Source: Bog-950 sp046329535
GTDB taxonomy: Bacteria; Bacteroidota; Bacteroidia; Chitinophagales; LD1
DNA: 64,000 bases
NCBI GenBank assembly: GCA_046329535.1
Contig: JAXLUN010000001.1
Location: forward strand, 124,001 to 188,000
Direction of reading: 5' to 3'
The notes below the pieces were generated by a model that saw only the letters and a program-made list of their open reading frames with translations, ran no database searches and was not told where the DNA came from. The number at the start of each line of letters is the position of its first letter. Positions within the stretch are counted from its first letter, which is position 1. Position numbers and translations under genes: made by a program. Below are positions 36,974 through 45,960 of the stretch, one piece after another.

Positions 36974-37890
36974 TCAATCATATCTTTTGCTCCTAATCAG
37001 TAGATGTAAGTCCGCATCATTTAGCAAAACCAATAATGAAACCTCCACCCCTGCCCCGCAAATTTTTAAATGATATTCATTGTGCCTTAATCCTTCTCGC
37101 CAGACCTCTTTAAACTGTGACGGAATAAACTCAGGCAATAAATCATACTGAACCTGCGAAATCAGCTTGACTGAATCCATCAGCTTAGCATATTTTCTTT
37201 GTATAAAACTATCAATAGCAAGGTTGGTAGAAACATAGTATTAAGCTTTTTCTCAATGGTGCTCATAAGCCGGTTTGTCCCGGCAGCCCCATCTAAGAAT
37301 AGATTAACAAATGGGGCGGTACTTCGGGGTATGTACGCGTATTGATTAAAAAACCTTAACCGCTGGAGATGCAGATGGAGGTAATTCAAACGCTTCACTC
37401 ACCTCACCGTTATTAACCAATACGGTTTTATTCATGTAGCATACAATAGCATCCAGTCCCGAACTTTTGCCGTGGAAATAACTTTCCAATAAAGCCAGTT
37501 CATTTTTCACTTCACTGATGGCATAATTCTTTTTCCGGAACTTTCGGTATTGATAATAGATGGCCGCTACCAGCGCTCCGGAACTTCCTAACCCATACCC
37601 CTGTGGAATATTCGAATCAAAATAAAGACCGTTATCAATATCCTCCAGAAATTGGGTTAGTATCATACTGGGTAGATAACTGCTCATGATAGATGATATG
37701 ATTGGCAAGCAGATTCAGTGCCTGGTTAGATTCTTTTACATTCCGGTTTTTCAAATCACCATAGCGAAACACCCCGTTGTAATGCTCCACGGGAGTAGCC
37801 AGACCCATGGCTCCTTTTGTTGATATTATGCTCACCAAACCATTAAAAAATTTTAGAATGAAATATTTTGTGAGAAAGTTTTTTCGACAC
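36974..37890 (-). pseudogene. Mevalonate kinase gene broken by several frame changes
   Basis: No single frame covers the gene. Reading across frames from a GTG at 37890, I find in order: FHSKIF, then FGEH (the KILLFGEY-type start), ISTKGAMGLATPVEHYNG, NQALNLLANHIIYHE, then YFDSNIPQGYGLGSSGALVA (the GHMP-kinase ATP loop), then STAPFVNLFLDG, STNLAIDSFIQRKYAKLMDS, ISQVQYDLLPEFIP and LKICGAG. The GGGG that should follow is in the next frame. The total of about 305 codons matches mevalonate kinases of Bacteroidota. At least six small indels are needed. The enzyme would make 5-phosphomevalonate. Whether it is truly broken or only mis-sequenced cannot be told here; the latter is favoured. Confidence 0.8.
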
Positions 37891-37994
37891 GATGGCTTGT
37901 AATTAAAGAATCAACAAAATCTACTTCACTCTCTTTGGCCCCTTGCCAACGTTGTCTTTAGCTCAATTGACCATTTTCGCAATGTTCTATCAGT

Positions 37995-38978
37995 TCAGCG
38001 CCAATAAACGCGTCGCACCTTCACGTCATTTTTTAGGATAAAGCAAATGGATGTTTGGCCCGGCATCAGAGTGAAATAAACCGGTAACTTACTCTCTTCT
38101 CTAAACTGCTTGATCTTTTCCTCCTTTATCATACTCAGCGTAGATGGGGCCATCAAAATGAACGAAGGAGTAGAGCACATCATTAATGCGTGTAGCGTCA
38201 TGGCCTCTTCTTCGGTAATAGAGCCAAATTTTTCAAGGTCACCCTTTTTAAGGGCAACGGTAATCTCTTTCAGATTTCTTTCCGCCTGGGCGTATCTTGT
38301 TTTAGCAAAAGGATTGGTTTTCATTAATGAATGGCCAACCCGGCTAGATACTTTTTTCTCCTGACTGCTGGCTATTAAAATAGTGTTTTGAAAGTTCTTG
38401 AAAACCGGGTGAAGATGCTTTTCATATGGAATAGCATATTCATCGCTGGAACCTTTTACAGCAGATGTTTTACCCCATTGAGAAATGAGCGGATAAACCG
38501 AACGGGCAGCACTGCCTGAACCTAAACGGGCGAAATATGACGCGCGTTGAAGAAACTTGTCGGGGCTTATTTTCTTGCTGCCTAGTTGCTGCTGCAAATC
38601 ATTAAGACAAAGAGAAAGAGCACTCATAGCAGAGGCAGAAGATGCTATTCCGGAGGAGTGTGGAAACGAATTGGTGGAGTGTATCAGTAATCCATACTCT
38701 TTCAAAAACGGGAAGTCTTTCTGAATACTTTTAAAAAAGTTGAACATCTTTAACTGAAACGCCATGTTGGCTTTGCCGTCAAAGTAGAAACGCAGTTCAA
38801 TGTCCTTCGATTTAGTTTCCTTTTCAATCAAAGCAACCGATGTTTCAGAATAGCAGTTTTCGAGGGTGAAACTGATGGATGGGTTGGCCGGAATCTGGAT
38901 GCCAGATTTTTTACCCCAATACTTAATCAAAGCAATATTAGAAGGACTTCTCCAGGTAGTTTTTTTAATCTCTTTCAT
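37995..38978 (-). CDS. mvaD: Diphosphomevalonate decarboxylase (3' end out of frame)
   Basis: 327 residues. Makes isopentenyl diphosphate from mevalonate diphosphate. Signatures: WRSPSNIALIKYWGKK near 9, NSFPHSSGIASSASAMSAL near 104, and RLGSGSAARSVYP near 155. Near the end the frame reads VYFTLMPGQTSICF. In the next frame the same bases read the expected DAGPNIHLLYP with its conserved Asp, and further on FIGAELIEHCENGQLS ending at a TAA at 37958. So the last 35 or so codons here are out of frame and the natural stop is probably at 37958. The upstream 290 residues look intact. Confidence 0.92.
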   Translation of the reverse strand: MKEIKKTTWRSPSNIALIKYWGKKSGIQIPANPSISFTLENCYSETSVALIEKETKSKDIELRFYFDGKANMAFQLKMFNFFKSIQKDFPFLKEYGLLIHSTNSFPHSSGIASSASAMSALSLCLNDLQQQLGSKKISPDKFLQRASYFARLGSGSAARSVYPLISQWGKTSAVKGSSDEYAIPYEKHLHPVFKNFQNTILIASSQEKKVSSRVGHSLMKTNPFAKTRYAQAERNLKEITVALKKGDLEKFGSITEEEAMTLHALMMCSTPSFILMAPSTLSMIKEEKIKQFREESKLPVYFTLMPGQTSICFILKNDVKVRRVYWR

Positions 38979-39013
38979 ATTTCGCAGTTAGGTAATTGAT
39001 GGCAGTTCTGTAA

Positions 39014-39973
39014 TCATTTGGCGGCTAAGATAATTTCATTCCAGCCGAAAACAGTATCAATATTTTTTTCTTTCAAATAGGTTTTTAAATCAGTATCAGT
39101 TCGGTTGTTTGTAAGCAGCACAAAATCACCACCCCACGCGCCTAAAGATTTGACACAGCCCCAATAGTCGTCAAACAGCATGTTTTTAACCTGAATCATT
39201 TTTAAACTTTGACCAACTATCTGCTCATGCTCATTCAGTAGTTCTTCAAAAACGGATAACTCATTACAGGATAGCATTAACCGAGTGATACGGGATAATT
39301 CGTTGACTATATGTGTTTTCTCTTTTAATGTTTCGCGGTAATATTTTATTCCTTCGCTGGAGAGTTGCTTTTTACCGGTGAATGCAAAAAATAGCTGGTT
39401 TGAAAACTCAGGTTTCCAGTTGATGGGCAGGGTTTCCGGATGTTTGTTATTTAACTGATATAGAATAGGAGAATTGTGGGCAGCACAGGCAACATCGTAT
39501 CCGGAACCACCAAGAGTATTTTGTAAAAGCTGGTAGCCGCTTACACCAGCCCAGTCAGAAATGCAGTGAATCAAGGTTGAACTAGAACCCAAGCCCCATG
39601 AATTCGGAAACTCAAGATGGGTCTCTACCGCTAAATCTCGTGTACTTGTTAGAAATTGGGGATTTAGTAGCCGGGTGGCTTTTAAAATAGAAGATAGTCT
39701 TATCGCTTCTTCCTGTTGTGAATTGATGCAACTGAAATCGGTAGTATCAAACACCAGATTAAGCCAAGGTTGTTTTTTATGAAGGTTCAGGGCAACCCAG
39801 TAAAGAACAGATTCAGATGAATGGAGTTCCTTAACCCGTAAACTTTGTCCAAACCGGGTAGGAATTGCAAATGCAAGAGCCCCGTCCAAAACAAAATACT
39901 CACCGGTAATTAAAAGTTTACCGTGGCCATAAAATGTTTGCTCCTCTTGTTGTGTAGTAATTTTCAATTTCAT
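39014..39973 (-). CDS. GYDIA-family GHMP kinase, probable phosphomevalonate kinase
   Basis: 319 residues. GHMP-kinase layout: GHGKLLITGEYFVLDGALAFAIP near 17, the ATP loop SWGLGSSSTLIHCISDWAGV near 130, and SGYDVACA near 157, the variant of the GYDIA motif that names the family. The C-terminal glycine motif SLGAWGGDFVLLT near 280 is also present. It sits between HMG-CoA reductase (4-nt overlap) and mvaD, in a cluster that otherwise lacks the kinase making mevalonate diphosphate, so phosphomevalonate kinase is the natural guess. Family membership is seen; the activity is inferred from context. Confidence 0.87.
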   Translation of the reverse strand: MKLKITTQQEEQTFYGHGKLLITGEYFVLDGALAFAIPTRFGQSLRVKELHSSESVLYWVALNLHKKQPWLNLVFDTTDFSCINSQQEEAIRLSSILKATRLLNPQFLTSTRDLAVETHLEFPNSWGLGSSSTLIHCISDWAGVSGYQLLQNTLGGSGYDVACAAHNSPILYQLNNKHPETLPINWKPEFSNQLFFAFTGKKQLSSEGIKYYRETLKEKTHIVNELSRITRLMLSCNELSVFEELLNEHEQIVGQSLKMIQVKNMLFDDYWGCVKSLGAWGGDFVLLTNNRTDTDLKTYLKEKNIDTVFGWNEIILAAK

Positions 39974-41352
39974 TTTCTCAAGGCTTCGAGAAATTCTCTA
40001 ACAGCCGACACACTCACGGTTTTATCTTCAAAATTCTTTTTTGCGGCCAGGGATTCTTCATCGGTGGCCTTAAATCCGGCCAAAATGTTGGTCAGGTGCA
40101 TTTTCATATGCCCCGCCTGAATGCCCGATGTGGTTAACGAGCGAAGTGCTGCAAAGTTTTGGGCCAAACCAACACAGGCAATAATTTCCATCAGTTGCTT
40201 GGCATTCGGGTTACCTAACAATTCTAAAGAACGTTTTGCTAGAGGGTGAAGAGAGGTTAATCCACCCACAGTACCAACTGCTATAGGAAGAGTTAACCAA
40301 AACCGGAACTCTCCGTTTTCTATTTTACACTCACTTAAACTTCGGTATACTCCATCGCGGCATGCATAAGTGTGGGCACATGCTTCCACCGCTCTGAAGT
40401 CATTTCCGGTGGCTAAAACGATGGAATCAATTCCATTCATAATTCCTTTATTATGAGTAGTGGCTCTGTATGGATCTATTCGGGCAATATTGACGGCTCG
40501 CTGAAACTTTTCGGCAAATTCTTCGGCACTAACCGATCCATTTTCGAAGGTGCCCAATTCTTCAACACGGCACTTCACTTCGGCCTTTACTAAACATTCG
40601 GGAGTATAGTTTGACAATATACACATCACCACCTCCAAATTCTTTTCTGCTTCGGCAAACAAACTACTGTTTCCAATTTTTGTAATCAGCAAATTGCCAA
40701 ATTCTTCCAGGCAGGAATTGATGAAGTTGGCGCCCATGGAATCTACCGTCTCAAAATAGGCGCGCAATTGATAATAGTCTTTCTCTTGGTCCGTAAAATC
40801 AAAAAGTTCCATATCTAGTACCCCACCGCCCCGCTCATCCATCTTGGCTGTAATATGCTTCACCCCCTGTTTTAACTCATCTTTTATGGAGCTGAAAAAG
40901 GAATACAAAACATCTTTTCTGCCACTGTAAATGAAATGAACCTGCCCTACTTTTTTAGTTGAAAGAACCGTTGATTTGAATCCACCTCTGCTCATCCAGA
41001 ATTTTGCCGCATTGGATGCTGCTGCCACCACGGAACTTTCCTCAGTAACCATCGGTACCGCATAAACAGAGCCGTTAATTTTAAAATTGGGTGCTATCCC
41101 AAAAGGAACAGGAAAGTTGGTGAGTGTGTTTTCACTAAACCCATCCAGCAGCTTCTGTGCCTCAATGTTATCATGCCAGTATTCGGCAAATTCTTTCACT
41201 ACCTCCACAGGATTGGCATAAAGAAAATTTTTAGCCAACCAGGCGATTTTTTCTCGCTTGCTGAGTTTGGAAAATCCCGCTATCTCTTTTTCGTTACCCG
41301 ACATTGGCGTAAAAATATAATTGGCTGCAACATTACCCAAAGATTCTTTCAC
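39970..41352 (-). CDS. mvaA: Hydroxymethylglutaryl-CoA reductase, class II type
   Basis: 460 residues. Interconverts HMG-CoA and mevalonate. Motifs: VPMVTEESSVVAAASNAAKFW near 80 with the catalytic Glu, DSMGANFINSCLEEFG near 200, the Asn/Asp-containing DSIVLATGNDFRAVEACAHTY near 310, GTVGGLTSLHPLAKRSLELLG near 362 and SGIQAGHMKMHL near 410 with the catalytic His. The length and lack of a membrane domain fit class II (often labelled degradative), the form Bacteroidota use for biosynthesis. First gene of the mevalonate run; the kinase downstream overlaps by 4 nt. HMG-CoA synthase is not in the window. Confidence 0.95.
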   Translation of the reverse strand: MKESLGNVAANYIFTPMSGNEKEIAGFSKLSKREKIAWLAKNFLYANPVEVVKEFAEYWHDNIEAQKLLDGFSENTLTNFPVPFGIAPNFKINGSVYAVPMVTEESSVVAAASNAAKFWMSRGGFKSTVLSTKKVGQVHFIYSGRKDVLYSFFSSIKDELKQGVKHITAKMDERGGGVLDMELFDFTDQEKDYYQLRAYFETVDSMGANFINSCLEEFGNLLITKIGNSSLFAEAEKNLEVVMCILSNYTPECLVKAEVKCRVEELGTFENGSVSAEEFAEKFQRAVNIARIDPYRATTHNKGIMNGIDSIVLATGNDFRAVEACAHTYACRDGVYRSLSECKIENGEFRFWLTLPIAVGTVGGLTSLHPLAKRSLELLGNPNAKQLMEIIACVGLAQNFAALRSLTTSGIQAGHMKMHLTNILAGFKATDEESLAAKKNFEDKTVSVSAVREFLEALRK

Positions 41353-41389
41353 TCACAGTGAAAAGCATCATCTTATCTGTCCATGTTTA

Positions 41390-42046
41390 TCAAGGAACAA
41401 TGAGGCCATCCTTCATTTGTATTTTTCTATCAGCCATGTTGGCCAATTCCTCGTTGTGGGTAACGATAATGAACGTTTGGTTCAATTTATCACGCAATTC
41501 AAAAAAGAGTTTGTGCAAGTCTCGGGCGTTGTTTGTATCCAGATTTCCAGATGGTTCATCTGCCATAATAAGGGCCGGGTCATTCATCAAGGCTCGGGCA
41601 ACAGCTACTCTCTGTTGCTCTCCTCCGGATAGTTCCGAAGGTTTGTGATTAGCACGAGATGATAGATGCAGCATGTCCAATAATTCTTTGGCCCTCTTTT
41701 CAGATTCACTCTTGCCTTTACCCGCTATATAAGCAGGAATGCAAATGTTTTCTGCCGCGGTAAATTCAGGCAGCAGATGGTGAAACTGGAAAATGAATCC
41801 GATAGATTTGTTTCTAAACGCTGAAAGAGCCTTTTCGGTTTGGTTGAAAACATTCATACCCTCAATTTGCACAGTGCCCGAATCGGGTTTATCAAGGGTT
41901 CCCAAAATATGTAGCAAAGTAGACTTGCCGGCTCCCGAAGGCCCCACCATGGACACTATCTCTCCCTTGTCAACCTGTATTGAAACATTTTTCAATACTT
42001 CCAGTTGGTCATATTTCTTATGAATGCCGGTGGCTGTTAAAATCAT
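41390..42046 (-). CDS. lolD: ABC transporter ATP-binding protein LolD-like
   Basis: 218 residues from the ATG at 42046 (MILTATGIHKKYDQLEVLKN); a longer open frame upstream overlaps the next gene and lacks family match. Walker A is GPSGAGKST (36-43 region), the signature is LSGGEQQRVAVARAL near 140, Walker B is LIMADEPSGNLD and the switch His is in IIVTHNEELA. Highest resemblance is to LolD, the ATPase that drives lipoprotein release from the inner membrane, though the MacB-type family is close. No permease gene is adjacent. Confidence 0.85.
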   Translation of the reverse strand: MILTATGIHKKYDQLEVLKNVSIQVDKGEIVSMVGPSGAGKSTLLHILGTLDKPDSGTVQIEGMNVFNQTEKALSAFRNKSIGFIFQFHHLLPEFTAAENICIPAYIAGKGKSESEKRAKELLDMLHLSSRANHKPSELSGGEQQRVAVARALMNDPALIMADEPSGNLDTNNARDLHKLFFELRDKLNQTFIIVTHNEELANMADRKIQMKDGLIVP

Positions 42047-42062
42047 AGTGTGGAATTGAAGG

Positions 42063-43460
42063 TTAGCTATAGTTTTTAATAAAAAAAGATGAAAACAAAT
42101 CGGGTGGAGCAATTTGCTGGAATAACAAAACCATATCTGCAATAAACAAAACTGAAATAACTAACAGGAAACTGTTTACAAAGAGCAGTAATAGCTTTGA
42201 TTTTATCAATGCATAACCATGAAGAAATATAGCAGTAAATGCTAGTAACCCCGGGAAAATATATATAGACTTCATAGAGCTGAAATCACGATAAGAATAA
42301 GAATAATAGATTGAAGATGCTAGAAAGGAGCTGGTTAGTAGCCAGCAGTAAAATGTAGCTGAAGAGGTGAGGAACTTGTTGTTAATTTCGCTGATTTTCT
42401 TGATTACAGTTAAGGTAATTGTAACCAGTCCGGTTAAGAAAATTGCAAGAGGAATTATTCCTAATATCATTAAGGCGCTACCGAGTTTGGATATAGCATT
42501 TGATTTCCATTGCCAACTAATTGGCCATTGGTCATAATGCATAAAAAATGTCCTTCCATATAGTTGAGACCAAAGAGAAGTTCGATGTTTAGGGAAATTT
42601 GACTGTTCATTATTTATGTAAGGTTGACGGATTAGATCAATCCATCTAAAAGTGAAAAAACCTTCTACTATGTTCTCAATACCAGGGCGGGATACATAGG
42701 TTCTTTCAAAAAGCAAAGGAGGCTTGTCTTTTTCCCATGTACTAAGTGTGAAGTTGCCGTATTTTTTATAGTTGGTATAATACCCTCCCGCAAAGGGAAC
42801 AATCAAAACAATACACGTTATTAGTATTAAGACTTTCTTCAATACTCGCTTTCTTAAAAAAGGATTGTCACTAAACACTAACTGTAATAGCAGAAAAAAT
42901 ATGCTTACTACCATAATAATGATAGCAGATGCTTTAGTAAGTAAGGCCAGTACAATTGAAATACTTGCCATTATGAAAGAAATATTGCTACCCTCCTTAA
43001 TGTATTTTGTGAAATAATACACAGTTGCAACTCCGAGTAGTATTATCAGTGTATCATTGGTTCCTTGAACATTTATTCCGGTCAAACAAGAGTTAAATGC
43101 GAAAAAAGCAAACAGAATCTGTTTGTGTTTATATTTTATACTAAACGAATCAATATACTTCCAAATCAGTAACTGGATGAAAAATGCCAGAAATACATTT
43201 AATAGCTGCATGACTAGCATACGGTCAAAAGTTTCACTTACATGAAACAGCGTAACTAAGCCGGAACTTATCAAGTAATACAGTTTTGGTTGATAGCAGG
43301 ACCAACAATCGCTCTTTTCAGGAATTGACTTTGTACCAATAATAATATTGACTACATCCACGTGATTGTCATTTGCGTCTCTGTTTGCTATGGCTAAGAC
43401 AAATTTGAGTAGAATAGACGTAATTAGAATTAGTATAGGGATTCTACTTTTTGTTTTCAT
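42063..43460 (-). CDS. Polytopic membrane protein, probable GT-C glycosyltransferase
   Basis: 465 residues with about ten or more hydrophobic segments, starting at residue 7. The first long loop has AIANRDANDNHVDVV, an acidic motif in the place where GT-C enzymes (dolichyl-phosphate-mannose or ArnT type) bind the metal and lipid-linked sugar. QPKLYYLISSGLVTLFH then resembles the P-P-L-Y-Y motif that follows in such families. No closer match. It is AT-rich (22 G/C in 60 nt at 42781-42840). It lies 16 nt upstream of lolD. The function is inferred from topology only. Confidence 0.65.
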   Translation of the reverse strand: MKTKSRIPILILITSILLKFVLAIANRDANDNHVDVVNIIIGTKSIPEKSDCWSCYQPKLYYLISSGLVTLFHVSETFDRMLVMQLLNVFLAFFIQLLIWKYIDSFSIKYKHKQILFAFFAFNSCLTGINVQGTNDTLIILLGVATVYYFTKYIKEGSNISFIMASISIVLALLTKASAIIIMVVSIFFLLLQLVFSDNPFLRKRVLKKVLILITCIVLIVPFAGGYYTNYKKYGNFTLSTWEKDKPPLLFERTYVSRPGIENIVEGFFTFRWIDLIRQPYINNEQSNFPKHRTSLWSQLYGRTFFMHYDQWPISWQWKSNAISKLGSALMILGIIPLAIFLTGLVTITLTVIKKISEINNKFLTSSATFYCWLLTSSFLASSIYYSYSYRDFSSMKSIYIFPGLLAFTAIFLHGYALIKSKLLLLFVNSFLLVISVLFIADMVLLFQQIAPPDLFSSFFIKNYS

Positions 43461-43607
43461 AGGAGATTCAAGTAGTTCAAAAGTGGGGCTATGATTTACT
43501 GTTACAAATTAAAGCAATTGAATCAAGAATGTTCTCTAGGGCTAGTTTATTTCGTAGTTACAAGGATTCTACATAGATGGATTTTTTACTCTGAAACTGG
43601 ATTTGAG

Positions 43608-43638
43608 TTTGGGTATTTAGTTCGAACGATTATTTTCG
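43608..43638 (+). promoter_or_regulatory. Bacteroidota-type promoter of sucC
   Basis: TTTG at 43608-43611, a 19-nt spacer and TATTTTCG at 43631-43638, one base off TAnnTTTG. The ATG of sucC is 34 nt further. The 212-nt gap between the GT-C gene and sucC shows no other feature. Confidence 0.6.
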
Positions 43639-43672
43639 TCCCGCTCAATTTTAATCACTCTAATCAATCAAT

Positions 43673-44884
43673 ATGAATTTACACGAGTATCAGGCTAAGG
43701 AGTTAATGAAAAAGAATGGCGCTTCCATACAGGAAGGTATTGTTGCAGAAACTCCTGAACAGGCTGTAGCAGCTGCACAAAAGTTGAAAGAACTATATAA
43801 TAGTGACTGGGTGGTGGTAAAGTCGCAGATACATGCAGGTGGTCGCGGTAAAGGTAAAATTGAAGGCACTGACCAGAATGGTGTTGCATTGGCTAAAAAC
43901 CATGATGCAGTAAAAACTATAGCTGCCAACATTTTAGGGGGCATATTAGTTACTAAGCAAACCGGGCCAGCCGGTCGTTTGGTAAATAAAATTTTGGTTG
44001 CCCAGGATGTTTACTACCCAGGCGAGTCTCCTACTAAAGAGTTTTATTTCTCTATTCTTTTGGATAGAACAAAAGGCCAGAACGTAATCATTTATTCTAC
44101 CGAAGGTGGAATGGATATCGAAGAAGTAGCCGAACATACCCCCGATAAAGTGTTGAAAGAATGGATAGACCCCAAGGTTGGTTTACAGGATTTTCAATGT
44201 CGAAAAATTGGATTTAATCTGGGGTTAAGTGGGAATGCTTTGAAGGAAATGGCAAAATTTACCAGAGCCGTTTATAATACATACATCAATGCGGATGCAG
44301 CGATGGTGGAAATTAACCCTTGCTTAAAAACATCCGACAATAAGATTATTGCAGTAGACGGTAAAATTTCTTTGGATGACAATGCTCTTTATCGTCATAA
44401 AGATTTAGAAACACTACGTGATTTGAATGAGGAAGACCCTACTGAAGTTGAAGCAAGCAATGCCGAACTGAATTACGTAAAACTGGACGGTAATGTGGGT
44501 TGCATGGTGAACGGTGCTGGTTTGGCCATGGCAACAATGGATATCATTAAATTAAGTGGTGGCGACCCGGCTAACTTCTTAGATGTAGGAGGTACCGCCA
44601 ATGCCGAGAGAGTTGAAAAGGCTTTCCGCATTATTTTGAAAGATCCTAATGTGAAGGCCATTTTAGTAAATATCTTTGGTGGTATCGTTCGTTGCGATAG
44701 AGTGGCGCAAGGTATTGTTGATGCTTATAAATCAATTGGTAATATTCCGGTACCTATCATTGTCCGCTTACAGGGCACGAATGCTGTGGAGGCTAAAAAG
44801 CTGATTGATGAATCTGGACTTAAGGTTCAGTCGGCCATACAACTGAAAGAGGCAGCCGAAGAAGTTAGAAAAGCTCTGGCATAA
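43673..44884 (+). CDS. sucC: Succinyl-CoA ligase, beta subunit
   Basis: 403 residues. Makes ATP or GTP from succinyl-CoA in the TCA cycle with SucD. MNLHEYQAKELMKKNGASI at the start and the ATP-grasp text VVKSQIHAGGRGKGK near 48 are typical. VEINPCLKTSDNKIIAVDGK near 205 gives the metal ligands, and GGDPANFLDVGGTANAERV near 300 and VNIFGGIVRCDRVAQGI near 333 form the C-terminal CoA-ligase domain. sucD is not adjacent, which is common in Bacteroidota. Own promoter upstream and terminator downstream. Confidence 0.97.
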   Translation: MNLHEYQAKELMKKNGASIQEGIVAETPEQAVAAAQKLKELYNSDWVVVKSQIHAGGRGKGKIEGTDQNGVALAKNHDAVKTIAANILGGILVTKQTGPAGRLVNKILVAQDVYYPGESPTKEFYFSILLDRTKGQNVIIYSTEGGMDIEEVAEHTPDKVLKEWIDPKVGLQDFQCRKIGFNLGLSGNALKEMAKFTRAVYNTYINADAAMVEINPCLKTSDNKIIAVDGKISLDDNALYRHKDLETLRDLNEEDPTEVEASNAELNYVKLDGNVGCMVNGAGLAMATMDIIKLSGGDPANFLDVGGTANAERVEKAFRIILKDPNVKAILVNIFGGIVRCDRVAQGIVDAYKSIGNIPVPIIVRLQGTNAVEAKKLIDESGLKVQSAIQLKEAAEEVRKALA

Positions 44885-44893
44885 TAACATACA

Positions 44894-44936
44894 CTCCATA
44901 AAAAAAGTCCTGTTCAACAGGACTTTTTTTATGGAG
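44894..44936. terminator. Large perfect palindromic terminator after sucC
   Basis: A 21-bp perfect inverted repeat with a single central base at 44915, starting CTCCATAAAAAAAGTCC and ending with its complement. The inner GTCCTGTT/AACAGGAC hairpin followed by seven T is a standard terminator, and the A run on the other arm makes it work both ways. The next gene starts only 14 nt later. Confidence 0.88.
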
Positions 44937-44949
44937 AAACTCTGGAGGC

Positions 44950-45960
44950 ATGAAACTTTCCCTTTTTCCTTATCAGTTAGAGTTCCGTTATCCATTCCGC
45001 ATTGCTCACGGAGTGCGCACACATACAGATGTTGTTTATGTTAAGTTAGAACACGATGGATGTACCGCATGGGGCGAAGCAACGCTCCCTCCATATCTTC
45101 TCGAAACACAACAAAGCGTTATTAGTTTTCTTACAGACTTCTCAAAATCTGTTTCAGGCAATTCAGTAGATGAATGGTTTGATAGGCTCAGTAAAGAGTC
45201 TGAGAATTTAAGTGCAAAAGCTGCTTTGGATATGGCCTTGTGGGGTTTGAAAGCGCAATTACAAAATAAATCAATAGAAGAGTTATTGGGCATTAAGTCA
45301 ACGCTTTTTCCATTGGCAACCTACACAATCGGTGTTTGTTCTTTGCCAGAAATGAAATTAAAGATTGATGATGCTATCGGCTATGGATTTGAAATGTTCA
45401 AGATAAAACTGAACGGAGAAACAGATGAAGATATGATTAATAACTTCAGAAACATTTGTGAGAAACCTTATGCAGTGGATGTAAATCAAGGTTGGAAGGA
45501 TGCATCTATGTTCATTAACAAAATGGAATGGTTGAAAGAGAAGGGGTGTGTATTGATTGAGCAGCCTTTACCTAAAGATTTTTTGTTGCCTAGAAGTCGG
45601 GTAAATGGTTCGTACGATTTACCTGTTTATGCGGATGAAAGTTGTCAGCGTTTAGGTGATATTGAAAAATTACGGGACAATTTTGATGGAGTTAATATCA
45701 AACTGATGAAGTGCGGGGGGATTACTGAGGCTTTTCAGATGATACGGAAAGCTCGTGAACTCGAAATGAAAGTGTTGATTGGCTGTATGAGCGAATCTTC
45801 CGTGGGCTGTTCAGCGGCTTCTCATTTAACTCCCCTCGCAGATTATGCAGATCTGGATGGTCCTTATCTGATATCTAATAATCCTTTTGAAGGAATGCAG
45901 GTAGTAAATGGCAGAATACAGGTTCGTCCGGTAACAAAGAATAGTCTTAATCTTCAGTAA
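44950..45960 (+). CDS. Enolase-superfamily dipeptide epimerase (L-Ala-D/L-Glu type)
   Basis: 336 residues. Catalytic residues of the muconate-lactonizing subgroup: Lys151 and Lys153 in FKIKLN, metal ligands Asp177 (VDVNQGW), Glu204 (LIEQPLP) and Asp229 (ADES), and Lys251 in NIKLMKCGG. The 50s region RIAHGVRTH and the ending LDGPYLISNNPFEGM fit the dipeptide epimerase group, which recycles murein peptides. The exact dipeptide is not known. Follows the sucC terminator closely, yet has no obvious promoter of its own. The 3' end overlaps the GT2 gene by 14 nt, convergent. Confidence 0.88.
   Translation: MKLSLFPYQLEFRYPFRIAHGVRTHTDVVYVKLEHDGCTAWGEATLPPYLLETQQSVISFLTDFSKSVSGNSVDEWFDRLSKESENLSAKAALDMALWGLKAQLQNKSIEELLGIKSTLFPLATYTIGVCSLPEMKLKIDDAIGYGFEMFKIKLNGETDEDMINNFRNICEKPYAVDVNQGWKDASMFINKMEWLKEKGCVLIEQPLPKDFLLPRSRVNGSYDLPVYADESCQRLGDIEKLRDNFDGVNIKLMKCGGITEAFQMIRKARELEMKVLIGCMSESSVGCSAASHLTPLADYADLDGPYLISNNPFEGMQVVNGRIQVRPVTKNSLNLQ

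Noticed and set aside
41358..41648. Plus-strand open frames inside lolD and the mevalonate genes
   Set aside because: They mirror strongly conserved minus-strand genes and show no motifs of their own.
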